From: UBA5109 sp965662565
GTDB taxonomy: Bacteria > Pseudomonadota > Gammaproteobacteria > Pseudomonadales > Pseudohongiellaceae
Length of the DNA: 6,685 bases
Reading direction: 5' to 3'
Assembly: GCA_965662565.1 (NCBI GenBank)
Contig: CBFIHS010000068.1
Coordinates: 1 to 6,685, forward strand
Position 1 is the stretch's first letter. Each line of letters opens with the position of its first letter. Made by a program: the position numbers and the translations under genes. The notes beneath the pieces are model-generated. The model worked only from the letters and a program-made list of their open reading frames with translations. It ran no database searches and was not told where the DNA came from. Below are positions 1-6,386 of this stretch, piece after piece.

Positions 1-377
1 TTCAAACCCATTGGCTCACCGTGTGAGAAGCCATCAACAACAACAGGAACACCCATCATTACCTGAGGTGACCATACGCTACTACCAATACCACGAATTT
101 GGATATCGTTAGAAGGACCGTTGTTAAGGATTTGAATACCAGGCATGTTGTTTTGTAAGTCGGTGACATTAATAATTTGATTATCTGCCAAAGACGCTTG
201 GTCAAATACTTCCATAGAAATAGAAGTGGTTGATTCTGTCGCTTCGCGACGTTCAGCTGTTACTACCACTTCTTCGATTGTTCGCTGTGCCATTGCTGCA
301 GGAACTGCAACTAAAGACATTGCGATCGCACTCGAAACGGAGACAGCCAAAGCTGTACGTTTTGTTTTCAAAAACAT
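1..377 (-). CDS. TonB-dependent outer-membrane receptor (TBDR1), N-terminal part only
   Basis: This is the 5' end of a TonB-dependent receptor; the gene runs off the window start after 125 full codons. The visible protein has a signal peptide (basic MFLKTKRT, then a hydrophobic stretch, likely cleavage after AMA near residue 30), a TonB-box-like EEVVVTA at about residues 35-41, and the first part of the plug domain with the NDIQIRGIG and VPVVVDGF motifs. These 125 residues are identical to those of TBDR2, and the DNA differs only at two silent sites (codons 15 and 50). The start ATG is fixed by an AGGAGA ribosome-binding site 9 nt upstream and by the signal peptide beginning there. Such receptors take up siderophores, vitamins or glycans using TonB energy; the substrate cannot be told. 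Whether the remainder is intact, a chimera or a pseudogene is not visible. Receptor identity is secure. Confidence 0.9.
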   Translation of the reverse strand, partial: MFLKTKRTALAVSVSSAIAMSLVAVPAAMAQRTIEEVVVTAERREATESTTSISMEVFDQASLADNQIINVTDLQNNMPGIQILNNGPSNDIQIRGIGSSVWSPQVMMGVPVVVDGFSHGEPMGL

Positions 378-386
378 GGGGATCGA

Positions 387-392
387 TCTCCT
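387..392 (-). promoter_or_regulatory. Ribosome-binding site of TBDR1
   Basis: On the minus strand the sequence reads AGGAGA, then 9 nt, then ATG. The spacer contains GATCGATC, two abutting GATC sites. The same site and spacer occur before TBDR2, and this confirms the start codon of both receptors. Confidence 0.85.
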
Positions 393-486
393 GTTTATTG
401 TTAGATTTAGCTTTTTTATTATTGTTAAAGCCTTAAGCTAGGCACTTCTTTATGAAGCGCTAAGGGAGTATGCAGGACAGTTTAGG

Positions 487-507
487 CAACCAGATAGTTG
501 CTTTTTT
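487..507 (-). promoter_or_regulatory. Leader motif shared by both receptor genes (possible operator)
   Basis: On the minus strand this reads as an A-run, then GCAACTA, then GGTTG. It aligns with the right-hand unit of the TBDR2 leader repeat (minus-strand reading of 3441-3461) at 16 of 21 positions, although most of the two leaders no longer align. The plus strand also shows an inverted repeat, GCAAC/GTTGC with a 6 nt loop (487-501). The distance to ATG is about 110-130 nt here and about 165-185 nt in TBDR2. A regulator-binding site is an inference; A-rich sequence inflates the match. Confidence 0.3.
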
Positions 508-606
508 CAGTTATTTTACTTAGATAGCCTTGGTTCTAGTGGTGTTGAGAAGGGTTCTTATCACAGAATTTGGAAAGTTTGCTTAGTGCTAACGCTGATG
601 AAAGAG

Positions 607-635
607 GTTATAAACTTTCAAGATTGAGTCGTCGA
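607..635 (-). promoter_or_regulatory. Possible sigma70 promoter of TBDR1
   Basis: The minus strand has TCGACG (4 of 6 to the -35 consensus) at 630-635, a 17 nt spacer, and TATAAC (5 of 6 to the -10 consensus) at 607-612. Transcription would begin near 600 and give a leader of about 220 nt. The site lies between the TBDR2 terminator and TBDR1, as expected if TBDR1 is transcribed on its own. In AT-rich DNA such matches arise by chance, so this is only a candidate. Confidence 0.3.
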
Positions 636-717
636 GTTTTGATTTGAAGAAATAGTAAGGCTTAGTACTTGTGTTTATTTTGGTGAACTAGATAGTCATT
701 CTTCACTAATCAGAAAC

Positions 718-754
718 AAAAAAAAGCCGCTAATTTTCATTAGCGGCTTTTTTT
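718..754. terminator. Bidirectional intrinsic terminator after TBDR2
   Basis: A perfect 8 bp stem, GCCGCTAA (726-733) with TTAGCGGC (740-747), encloses a 6 nt loop. It is flanked by eight A on the left (718-725) and seven T on the right (748-754), so a U-run follows the hairpin in either direction. On the minus strand it starts about 31 nt after the TBDR2 stop codon. It should end TBDR2 transcription and insulate TBDR1. Confidence 0.92.
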
Positions 755-778
755 GTTTTACTGCTTAGGTAATCAGTA

Positions 779-3277
779 TTAGAAGTTCATTCTAGCACGG
801 ATACCGTAAGTCATTGGGTTGCCATAAAGAGCTAAGTCTCTCCATGCTGATGCGATATATGTCTCATCAGTTAGGTTGTTAATATAGCCCTGAACGTTCC
901 AATCACCAGTTTGATAGACAATTGCGAAATTCAATAGATCACGCTCGTCATTTTTGTAGTACTCAGTTTGGAATGGACCAGCATAACTTTCATCAGTGTG
1001 TGAGAAAGTCAGTCTAGGCGTTAAAGTAGCGCCATTGTCCAAAGCGAACTGATAGTCGATGCTAATATTGTACGCCAACTCAGGTGCATTAATAAGCGTT
1101 TGACCATTTAGGTCTTGAATGAGATTGTCGTAGTTAAAGCAATCACCGTTAGGTTGACCACCAGCATCTAGACCAGTGGATAAGGTAGTACCACCGACTC
1201 CACACTGAGGTAGGAAGTCAGGAATACCGCCACCAGCATTAGGGTTCTGAGCCCAAGTAGGGATGAACAAGGTATCAACACCTTGGAAGCCATCAACTTC
1301 TGAGTTGGTGTAAGATAATGAACCTCTGATGCCGAAGTCTCCTAGAAACACATTCGCAGAACCTTCAATACCCCAAATAGTAGCTTCACCGATGTTGACG
1401 TTAGTTTCGCCAGCACCTAGTGGGTCTGCAGTTTGGAAGTTATTTCCCTGCATGTCCGTGTAGTCCATGTAGAAGAAGCCTAAATCACCAGACAATGCGC
1501 CATCGAATTTAGTTCCTTTCCAACCGAGCTCGAAATCGTCAACGATCTCAGGCTCAACACCTACACCTTGAGAAGTACCAGCTTTGTAACCACGTGCGAT
1601 GAAAGCGTAGAAGTAGTCTTCATCGGTTGGGTTCCAGTTTAGACCCACTTTCCAAGTAGGAACTTTTTCATCAACGCCCAAGCTTGAGGTGCTGACACTG
1701 GTGTTACCAAGTGGGTTACAGAAAGCTTGACTGACTTGTGTATTTGGAACAGGAGTTCCAAACTGATGATCAGAAATACCATACTGAGCACAAGAACCAG
1801 GAGCTACACCTTGCAAGCCAGCAACACGGATCACGTGGTTGGTGTCATTTGAGCTGTAGTCATTGTTATAACGAGCACCAATGGCTAATTCCAACTCATC
1901 AGTTAATGCATGGTTGAATTGACCAAAAATTGCAGAAGTTCTAATGCTAGCTGGGCTGTTTAAATACAAAGTAGTCCCCGGAAGCTCTAAAGGTCCACAA
2001 GCAACTTGTGAGCCATCAGCTTGGTAACCACAGAATCGGTTAGCTGAACTTAGATCAACTGTTCCACGTACTGGCGTTAAACGTTCTGCATAGAAAGCAC
2101 CCACGATCCAGTTAGTTGGACCTTCAGGAGAGGAGATTAATAGCTCCTGACCAGTCGATTGGTTATCAGGGCCAATCTGGAAGCGGTTTGGCCATAAAGG
2201 CACAGTTCCAGTTGCACGGCTATCATTTGCAATCCAGGTTTCCTCTGTTGCTAACAGGTTGTTGTAACCAGTGTTAGTTGAGATCACGATGCCGTTGTCC
2301 AACTCATAGTTCATTTTCAAAACCACTTGCGTGTTTTGCTGGAAACTATCAGTAGCAAACATTTGGTGAATTTGGAAAGGATCTGTTGGAGTATAAGCTG
2401 CCCACCGAGCAAACGTTGTTGCTGGTATAGCGTTACCAGCTGCATCCAAAGTAATGCCTGTATTAGGTTTGATTTTTTGCTTACGAACGTCACCACCTTG
2501 GTTTACTGAGCTGCGCTCAACTTTCAAGTAGGCATCAAACTTTTCATTTGGCTGCCACAACAAGCCAAAACGAACTTGACGGTTGTCCATTTCACCAGGA
2601 GTACGAGTTTCCTGAGCGTTTGCACCCAATTGGCCACCAAGATTACTGAAGAAGCTATCGCGACGTTCAGTGTTAACAGCAATACGAGCAGCCCAAGTGT
2701 CGTTAATCGGCAGGTTGAGAGCGGCTTGAACGTGATTTTGTTGGTAGTTACCAACGCCCAAGTCTACGAATCCACTCAAGCCGTCAAAATCAGGACGCTG
2801 TGAGTTGATCATGATTGCACCACCAGCCGCAGACTGACCAACGAAAGTACCCTGTGGTCCACGCAGAACCTCAATAGTAGAAACGTCGAAGAAAGCGCCA
2901 TTCAAACCCATTGGCTCACCGTGTGAGAAGCCATCAACAACAACAGGAACACCCATCATTACCTGAGGTGACCATACGCTACTACCAATACCACGAATTT
3001 GGATATCGTTAGAAGGACCGTTGTTAAGGATTTGAATACCAGGCATGTTGTTTTGTAAGTCGGTGACATTAATAATTTGATTATCTGCCAAAGACGCTTG
3101 GTCAAATACTTCCATAGAAATAGAAGTAGTTGATTCTGTCGCTTCGCGACGTTCAGCTGTTACTACCACTTCTTCGATTGTTCGCTGTGCCATTGCTGCA
3201 GGAACTGCAACTAAAGACATTGCGATCGCACTTGAAACGGAGACAGCCAAAGCTGTACGTTTTGTTTTCAAAAACAT
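779..3277 (-). CDS. TonB-dependent outer-membrane receptor (TBDR2), complete
   Basis: This 832 aa protein has the full layout of a TonB-dependent receptor. A signal peptide covers residues 1-30 (likely cleavage AMA|QRT). A TonB-box-like EEVVVTA follows at 35-41. The plug domain spans about 48-160, with NDIQIRGIG, VPVVVDGF and the typical STIEVLRGPQGT and GGAIMINSQRP ends. A 22-strand-type beta barrel runs to the terminal RARMNF, whose last Phe is the usual assembly signal. No extra N-terminal signalling domain is seen between signal peptide and TonB box, so sigma/anti-sigma signalling is unlikely. Six cysteines form three spaced pairs (416/427, 496/520, 692/713) in regions that look like external loops, suggesting disulfides. 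The ATG at 3277 is preferred over an upstream in-frame ATG at 3385 because the ribosome-binding site and signal peptide begin there. Substrate unknown: iron chelate, cobalamin or glycan are all possible. The stop is TAA, followed by a strong terminator. Confidence 0.95.
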   Translation of the reverse strand: MFLKTKRTALAVSVSSAIAMSLVAVPAAMAQRTIEEVVVTAERREATESTTSISMEVFDQASLADNQIINVTDLQNNMPGIQILNNGPSNDIQIRGIGSSVWSPQVMMGVPVVVDGFSHGEPMGLNGAFFDVSTIEVLRGPQGTFVGQSAAGGAIMINSQRPDFDGLSGFVDLGVGNYQQNHVQAALNLPINDTWAARIAVNTERRDSFFSNLGGQLGANAQETRTPGEMDNRQVRFGLLWQPNEKFDAYLKVERSSVNQGGDVRKQKIKPNTGITLDAAGNAIPATTFARWAAYTPTDPFQIHQMFATDSFQQNTQVVLKMNYELDNGIVISTNTGYNNLLATEETWIANDSRATGTVPLWPNRFQIGPDNQSTGQELLISSPEGPTNWIVGAFYAERLTPVRGTVDLSSANRFCGYQADGSQVACGPLELPGTTLYLNSPASIRTSAIFGQFNHALTDELELAIGARYNNDYSSNDTNHVIRVAGLQGVAPGSCAQYGISDHQFGTPVPNTQVSQAFCNPLGNTSVSTSSLGVDEKVPTWKVGLNWNPTDEDYFYAFIARGYKAGTSQGVGVEPEIVDDFELGWKGTKFDGALSGDLGFFYMDYTDMQGNNFQTADPLGAGETNVNIGEATIWGIEGSANVFLGDFGIRGSLSYTNSEVDGFQGVDTLFIPTWAQNPNAGGGIPDFLPQCGVGGTTLSTGLDAGGQPNGDCFNYDNLIQDLNGQTLINAPELAYNISIDYQFALDNGATLTPRLTFSHTDESYAGPFQTEYYKNDERDLLNFAIVYQTGDWNVQGYINNLTDETYIASAWRDLALYGNPMTYGIRARMNF

Positions 3278-3299
3278 GGGGATCGATCTCCTGTTTATT
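2901..3299. repeat. Direct repeat copy B (399 bp), partner at 1-399
   Basis: This copy covers TBDR2 codons 1-125, the ribosome-binding site and 22 bp of leader, and matches 1-399 at 397 of 399 positions. Identity stops abruptly at 3300. The two copies are in the same orientation, so recombination between them would delete 2900 bp and join the TBDR2 leader to the TBDR1 body in frame. Confidence 0.97.
3287..3292 (-). promoter_or_regulatory. Ribosome-binding site of TBDR2
   Basis: AGGAGA on the minus strand lies 9 nt before the ATG at 3277. It selects this start rather than the in-frame ATG 36 codons upstream, which has no recognisable Shine-Dalgarno sequence. The spacer GATCGATC is the same as in TBDR1. 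Confidence 0.88.
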
Positions 3300-3347
3300 T
3301 TTTTAGTTAGTTTAAATTTGCACTTACTTTTTTTATTAGTGCACAAA

Positions 3348-3375
3348 CTTAGCAATGCTAAGAGTCTAGGCTCTT
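3348..3375. repeat. Adjacent inverted repeats in the TBDR2 leader
   Basis: CTTAGCA-A-TGCTAAG (3348-3362) is a perfect palindrome with a single central base. It overlaps a second inverted repeat, AAGAG-6 nt-CTCTT (3360-3375), which contains a central CTAG. The block lies about 70-100 nt before the TBDR2 start. With only one central base the first palindrome suits a dimeric DNA-binding protein better than an RNA hairpin; the second could fold in RNA. Function is unknown. Confidence 0.5.
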
Positions 3376-3420
3376 TTTCAAGCATCGTGCGTCAATACTA
3401 GAAGATAGTACCCTGTAAGT

Positions 3421-3460
3421 CTACTAAATGGTTGCCTATTCTACTATTTAGTTGCCTTTT
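3421..3460. repeat. 20 bp imperfect tandem repeat upstream of TBDR2
   Basis: Units 3421-3440 and 3441-3460 match at 16 of 20 positions. Each has the form CTACTA....GTTGCCT.TT, with the GTTGCCT cores exactly 20 bp apart, about two helical turns, so they would face the same side of the DNA. A related single unit lies upstream of TBDR1. A binding site for a transcriptional regulator is plausible but inferred. Confidence 0.6.
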
Positions 3461-3590
3461 TGGTTGAAATAAGCTGAATAATTCTATAATTAGGGCTTTT
3501 TCTTTATACGAAAAGGTAATATTAAGTAAAAAAAGTTTGTTAGGGGGTGTTTCTATTTCTTATCTAAATTTAAGATGAAGAGAGGTTTTA

Positions 3591-4715
3591 CTATGAGTTG
3601 GCGTAGACAGCACCGAGAATTTGGGGGCTAGATGACCCGGTTATCTGGCTAAGATCAATAAGGTTTTTATCTAGAGCTTGTTTAGCGAACCAAGCAAAGG
3701 CGATTGCTTCCATAGCGTCGCTGTTAACGCCATATGTGTCACTAGTTGTAACATTGAAATTTGGAAGTTGCTTGGTGAGTGCGAGCATTAGTTGTAAGTT
3801 TCTGGCGCCTCCTCCGCATACTATCACTTCACCAGTGCTTAACAGGCTGTCTACAGCCTCGGCAATACTTACAACTGATAACTGAACCAGCGTTGCCTGA
3901 ACGTCTTCCGGGTTCAGTTGCTTGCCAAAATCAATCATTTTGGAATTTAACCAAGTAGTATTAAATTGTTCTCGCCCCGTGCTTTTAGGAGGAGGGGTCA
4001 AAAAGTAGTGATCTTCAAGCATCAAGTCCAACAGCTCCTGATTATAATTGCCGCTAGCAGCCCAATCTCCATTTGCGTCATAACTTTGATTTTTATTCAG
4101 TTGTATCCAGCCATCAAGAAGTATATTTCCAGGTCCAGTATCAAAACCAATAATAGTAGGGTTGTCTTTCTTTAGTAGCGTGATATTTGCCATTCCACCA
4201 ATATTTAAAATAATTCGATCGCTTGTTGCTGAGCTAAGAATCTGTTGATGGAAAGCTGGAAGTAAAGGTGCGCCTTGTCCTCCCAAAGCAATATCTTTAC
4301 GTCTAAAATCAGCAACTGTTGTAATGCCTGTCAATGCGGTGATGGTATTTGGGTCGCCAATTTGTATTGAAAAAGACTGCTCACTTTGCCCTGGTGGTTG
4401 ATGTCGAATCGTTTGTCCGTGCGATCCTATTGCTCGAATGCTTTGTTTATCAAGGTGATTTTTTTCTAAAATTGATAATGCAGTGCTCGCAAAAAGCTTG
4501 CCCAAGGTCACGTCTGCTTCGCCAAGTGTTTGAATTTGATCTCCTGAACTTTCCTGGCACAAGCTTATGAGTTGGTTTTTTAGCTCAGCAGGTATATCAA
4601 TGTTTATGAAGTCGATAAGTTCATAAGAGCTTGGGTCGCTTAAATCGACTAGAGCACAATCGACAGCATCCATGCTCGTGCCGGACATCAGTCCAATATA
4701 GAGTTCAGAGCTCAT
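3591..4715 (-). CDS. anmK: Anhydro-N-acetylmuramic acid kinase
   Basis: AnmK opens the 1,6-anhydro ring of anhydroMurNAc and phosphorylates it with ATP to MurNAc-6-phosphate in the cytoplasm, returning cell-wall turnover products to metabolism. The 374 aa protein has the family's normal length and motifs in order: GLMSGTSMDAVDCALVD at 8-24 (nucleotide binding), GSHGQTIRHQP at 98-107, DFRRKDIALGGQGAPLLPAFH at about 136-156, LNIGGMANIT at 170-179, GFDTGPGN at 190-197 (its Asp192 sits where the family's catalytic Asp is expected), CGGGARN at 300-306 and a C-terminal NSDAMEAIAFAW at 331-342. No signal peptide is present, as expected. The ATG overlaps the TGA of the upstream peptidase gene (ATGA), which implies translational coupling; only a weak GGA precedes the start. 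The stop is TAG. No break or missing motif is seen. Confidence 0.97.
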   Translation of the reverse strand: MSSELYIGLMSGTSMDAVDCALVDLSDPSSYELIDFINIDIPAELKNQLISLCQESSGDQIQTLGEADVTLGKLFASTALSILEKNHLDKQSIRAIGSHGQTIRHQPPGQSEQSFSIQIGDPNTITALTGITTVADFRRKDIALGGQGAPLLPAFHQQILSSATSDRIILNIGGMANITLLKKDNPTIIGFDTGPGNILLDGWIQLNKNQSYDANGDWAASGNYNQELLDLMLEDHYFLTPPPKSTGREQFNTTWLNSKMIDFGKQLNPEDVQATLVQLSVVSIAEAVDSLLSTGEVIVCGGGARNLQLMLALTKQLPNFNVTTSDTYGVNSDAMEAIAFAWFAKQALDKNLIDLSQITGSSSPQILGAVYANS

Positions 4716-6244
4716 TCCGTATTGGAGTTCTGCGAAGGCGAATTGTTTTGTGCCAAGGTTGGGTTAGTCGTAATTGCATCTAATTGCGCTAAAACAAGTT
4801 GTGTTTGCTGATGAAACCTTTCAATTTCGGCCGTGGGGACAGACTCTGCCTTAGGTAGTTGGTTATGTATAGTTCTGGGGTTTCTATGGGAGCCATCCAC
4901 AAGGAATTCATAATGTAGGTGGGGCCCGGTAGCTCCGCCAGTGCTTCCCACATAACCTATAACATCACCTTGTTTAACTCTTGAGCCAACTCGAATACCT
5001 CGAGCATAAGAAGACAAGTGTGCGTATTTTGTTTCATAGCGTTCACCATGTTTTATAACGACCAGATTACCAAAAGAACCATTTCGTGAGGCCCAAGTCA
5101 CTCTGCCATCACCTGAAGCTACAATTGGCGTGCCCCTTGGAGCGGCATAGTCGGTCCCTTTATGGGCCCTAATGGTATTCAGAATGGGGTGCTTTCTTGA
5201 AAGCGTAAAGTTAGAGCTGATGCGTGTGAAATCGACTGGATTTCTGAGAAAAGCTTTACGCATGCTTTCTCCTTCAAGGTTGTAGTAATCCACCTCACCA
5301 GCTAAATTAACATAACGAATGGCTGTGAATGTTTCACCTTGATTGGTGTACTGGGCGACTTGAATTGATCCGTTTCCGATAAACTCACCATCGAGATACT
5401 TTTCATCGTAAAGCACATTAAAGCTGTCGCCCACTCGAGTATCTAATAGGAAATCGATAACGCCGCCAAAAATGCCAGCAACTTCCATAGTGATCGCGGC
5501 GGAAATGCCACCGTTTTGGGCAGCTAAGAAAAGCGAGTTATTGATGCTTGCTTCTTTATAAGAAGGGAGGATCTGCGGCTCACGTTCGATGTGACTTACG
5601 TCATACTTAGTTTGGTTGTTCTTTGTAAAGACATAACTTTCAAGAGGGTTGATAATGACTTCTAAACCATTTAATGACTGATTTTTATCAATATCGAACT
5701 CCAACTTATAGCCTGGATAGAGTCGAGTCAGAATGCCGGATGTATCACCACTGTTAGAAACTCTGTAGACATCTTGTGGGCTAAGGCCGACTCGATCAAA
5801 AATTAAGGATAAATTATCTCCTCTACGAACTGTGGTCATAATTTTTTCGGATTGCTCGAGCTCACTATTTTGTTCAGCAGAAGATTCAGGTGTAGCGCTT
5901 GTTTGTACGAATGTTGATTCCAGCTCAGTCGTTTCTGAAGTTGTAGGAGTTGCAAGATTTTGGTCTAAAGTTTCTTCAATAGGAGAGCTTTGAAGAGGTT
6001 CTAGCTTGGCTTTGGTCGAAACCGAAATACTGGTATTGCCTTTGCTAAGAACAATGGTTTTGACTTTATTCCCGGAACTTGAGCTTAAGGGCTCGGACTC
6101 TGGAAGAATCAGTAAAATACAAAGTCCGACCAGCAAAGCAAAGAAAATTTTCTGGTGCTTGCTGGGTAGATGTTCAGTAATGAGCTTACTTAGTTTCTTA
6201 TATAAGCTGGCCAACATCTGTTTAGAAAAATCAATAAGATTCAT
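4712..6244 (-). CDS. Membrane-anchored M23 peptidoglycan endopeptidase (MepM/OapA type)
   Basis: This 510 aa protein has a basic cytoplasmic tail, one membrane segment at about 33-48, then a Ser/Thr/Glu-rich linker to about 134. A LysM/OapA-like domain follows at about 135-185 (TTVRRGDNLSLIFDRVGLS), then a Csd3-like middle domain at about 225-345, and a LytM (peptidase M23) domain at about 355-455. The zinc and catalytic residues are all present: H361 and D365 in HKGTD, H409 in KYAHL, and H442/H444 in HLH, so the enzyme should be active. The family cleaves peptide cross-links of peptidoglycan in the periplasm and is needed for wall growth. A Gln-rich tail of about 50 residues follows the catalytic domain. 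It is somewhat longer than E. coli MepM because of the linker and tail. No strong Shine-Dalgarno precedes the chosen ATG, and Met10 is a possible alternative start. The gene is first in an operon with anmK. Confidence 0.93.
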   Translation of the reverse strand: MNLIDFSKQMLASLYKKLSKLITEHLPSKHQKIFFALLVGLCILLILPESEPLSSSSGNKVKTIVLSKGNTSISVSTKAKLEPLQSSPIEETLDQNLATPTTSETTELESTFVQTSATPESSAEQNSELEQSEKIMTTVRRGDNLSLIFDRVGLSPQDVYRVSNSGDTSGILTRLYPGYKLEFDIDKNQSLNGLEVIINPLESYVFTKNNQTKYDVSHIEREPQILPSYKEASINNSLFLAAQNGGISAAITMEVAGIFGGVIDFLLDTRVGDSFNVLYDEKYLDGEFIGNGSIQVAQYTNQGETFTAIRYVNLAGEVDYYNLEGESMRKAFLRNPVDFTRISSNFTLSRKHPILNTIRAHKGTDYAAPRGTPIVASGDGRVTWASRNGSFGNLVVIKHGERYETKYAHLSSYARGIRVGSRVKQGDVIGYVGSTGGATGPHLHYEFLVDGSHRNPRTIHNQLPKAESVPTAEIERFHQQTQLVLAQLDAITTNPTLAQNNSPSQNSNTE

Positions 6245-6300
6245 ATCGTATTTACAGTATCTTGTTCAGTTTGAGCTCTAAACCACTAAAAACTATCGGG

Positions 6301-6329
6301 ATTCTAGCTTGCTTGTACGCTTATGCCAA
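6301..6329 (-). promoter_or_regulatory. Sigma70-type promoter of the M23 peptidase–anmK operon
   Basis: On the minus strand TTGGCA (6324-6329, 5 of 6 to consensus) and TAGAAT (6301-6306, 5 of 6) are separated by exactly 17 nt. Transcription would start near 6294, leaving a leader of about 50 nt before the ATG at 6244. It is the best promoter match I found in the window. Confidence 0.65.
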
Positions 6330-6386
6330 GCCTTTGTATCAGAATAACTAAATCTATATCAAGCCTATTTATTGGAATTTATAAAT

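Larger units (their letters stand above)
1..399. repeat. Direct repeat copy A (399 bp), partner at 2901-3299
   Basis: Base-by-base comparison with 2901-3299 (offset exactly 2900) shows 397 of 399 identical positions. The differences are G228 versus A3128 and C333 versus T3233. Both fall in third codon positions and are silent (Thr50, Ser15). The repeat covers the first 125 codons of TBDR1, its ribosome-binding site and 22 bp of leader; identity ends at position 400. The left limit is unknown because the window begins inside the repeat, so the true repeat may be longer. Confidence 0.97.
378..778. other. Intergenic region between the two receptors
   Basis: This 401 bp stretch holds no credible gene; the ORFs inside it are under about 20 codons and lack a ribosome-binding site. 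From right to left it contains the intrinsic terminator after TBDR2, a possible promoter for TBDR1 (607-635), a short motif shared with the TBDR2 leader (487-507), small inverted repeats (for example GCCT/AGGC at 430-443 and CTTC/GAAG at 445-457), and the TBDR1 ribosome-binding site. Faint colinear similarity to the TBDR2 leader remains, such as CTAGGC at 438-443 versus 3366-3371 and a T-run followed by ATTA near 411-421 versus 3327-3338. The two leaders may therefore be diverged copies. Confidence 0.6.
3278..3590. other. Leader and intergenic region between anmK and TBDR2
   Basis: These 313 bp separate the anmK stop from the TBDR2 start. They contain the 20 bp tandem repeat (3421-3460), the palindromic block (3348-3375), an inverted repeat TGCACT/AGTGCA (3319-3324 with 3338-3343, 13 nt loop) and the ribosome-binding site. 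I find no convincing sigma70 promoter: TTGACG at 3390-3395 on the minus strand lacks a well-spaced -10. I also see no GC-rich hairpin with a U-run after anmK, so read-through from anmK cannot be excluded. No gene is supported here. Confidence 0.6.

Noticed and set aside
226..441. Open frames of 68-71 codons on the plus strand antisense to the receptor 5' end.
   Set aside because: They lie opposite the coding strand of TBDR1, lack a ribosome-binding site and have no recognisable protein features; the same holds for short antisense frames inside TBDR2, anmK and the peptidase gene.
1..3299. The 399 bp repeats as ends of a mobile element.
   Set aside because: They encode receptor N-termini, are not bounded by short target duplications or inverted ends, and no transposase or integrase lies between them.
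3278..3385. An in-frame ATG at 3385 that would lengthen TBDR2 by 36 residues.
   Set aside because: It has no Shine-Dalgarno sequence, would bury the signal peptide behind a Lys-rich extension, and the ATG at 3277 has AGGAGA at good spacing that is shared with TBDR1.
3497..3536. T-rich/A-rich inverted stretch downstream of anmK as a terminator.
   Set aside because: Pairing is imperfect and almost only A-T, and there is no GC-rich stem before a U-run, so it does not qualify as an intrinsic terminator.
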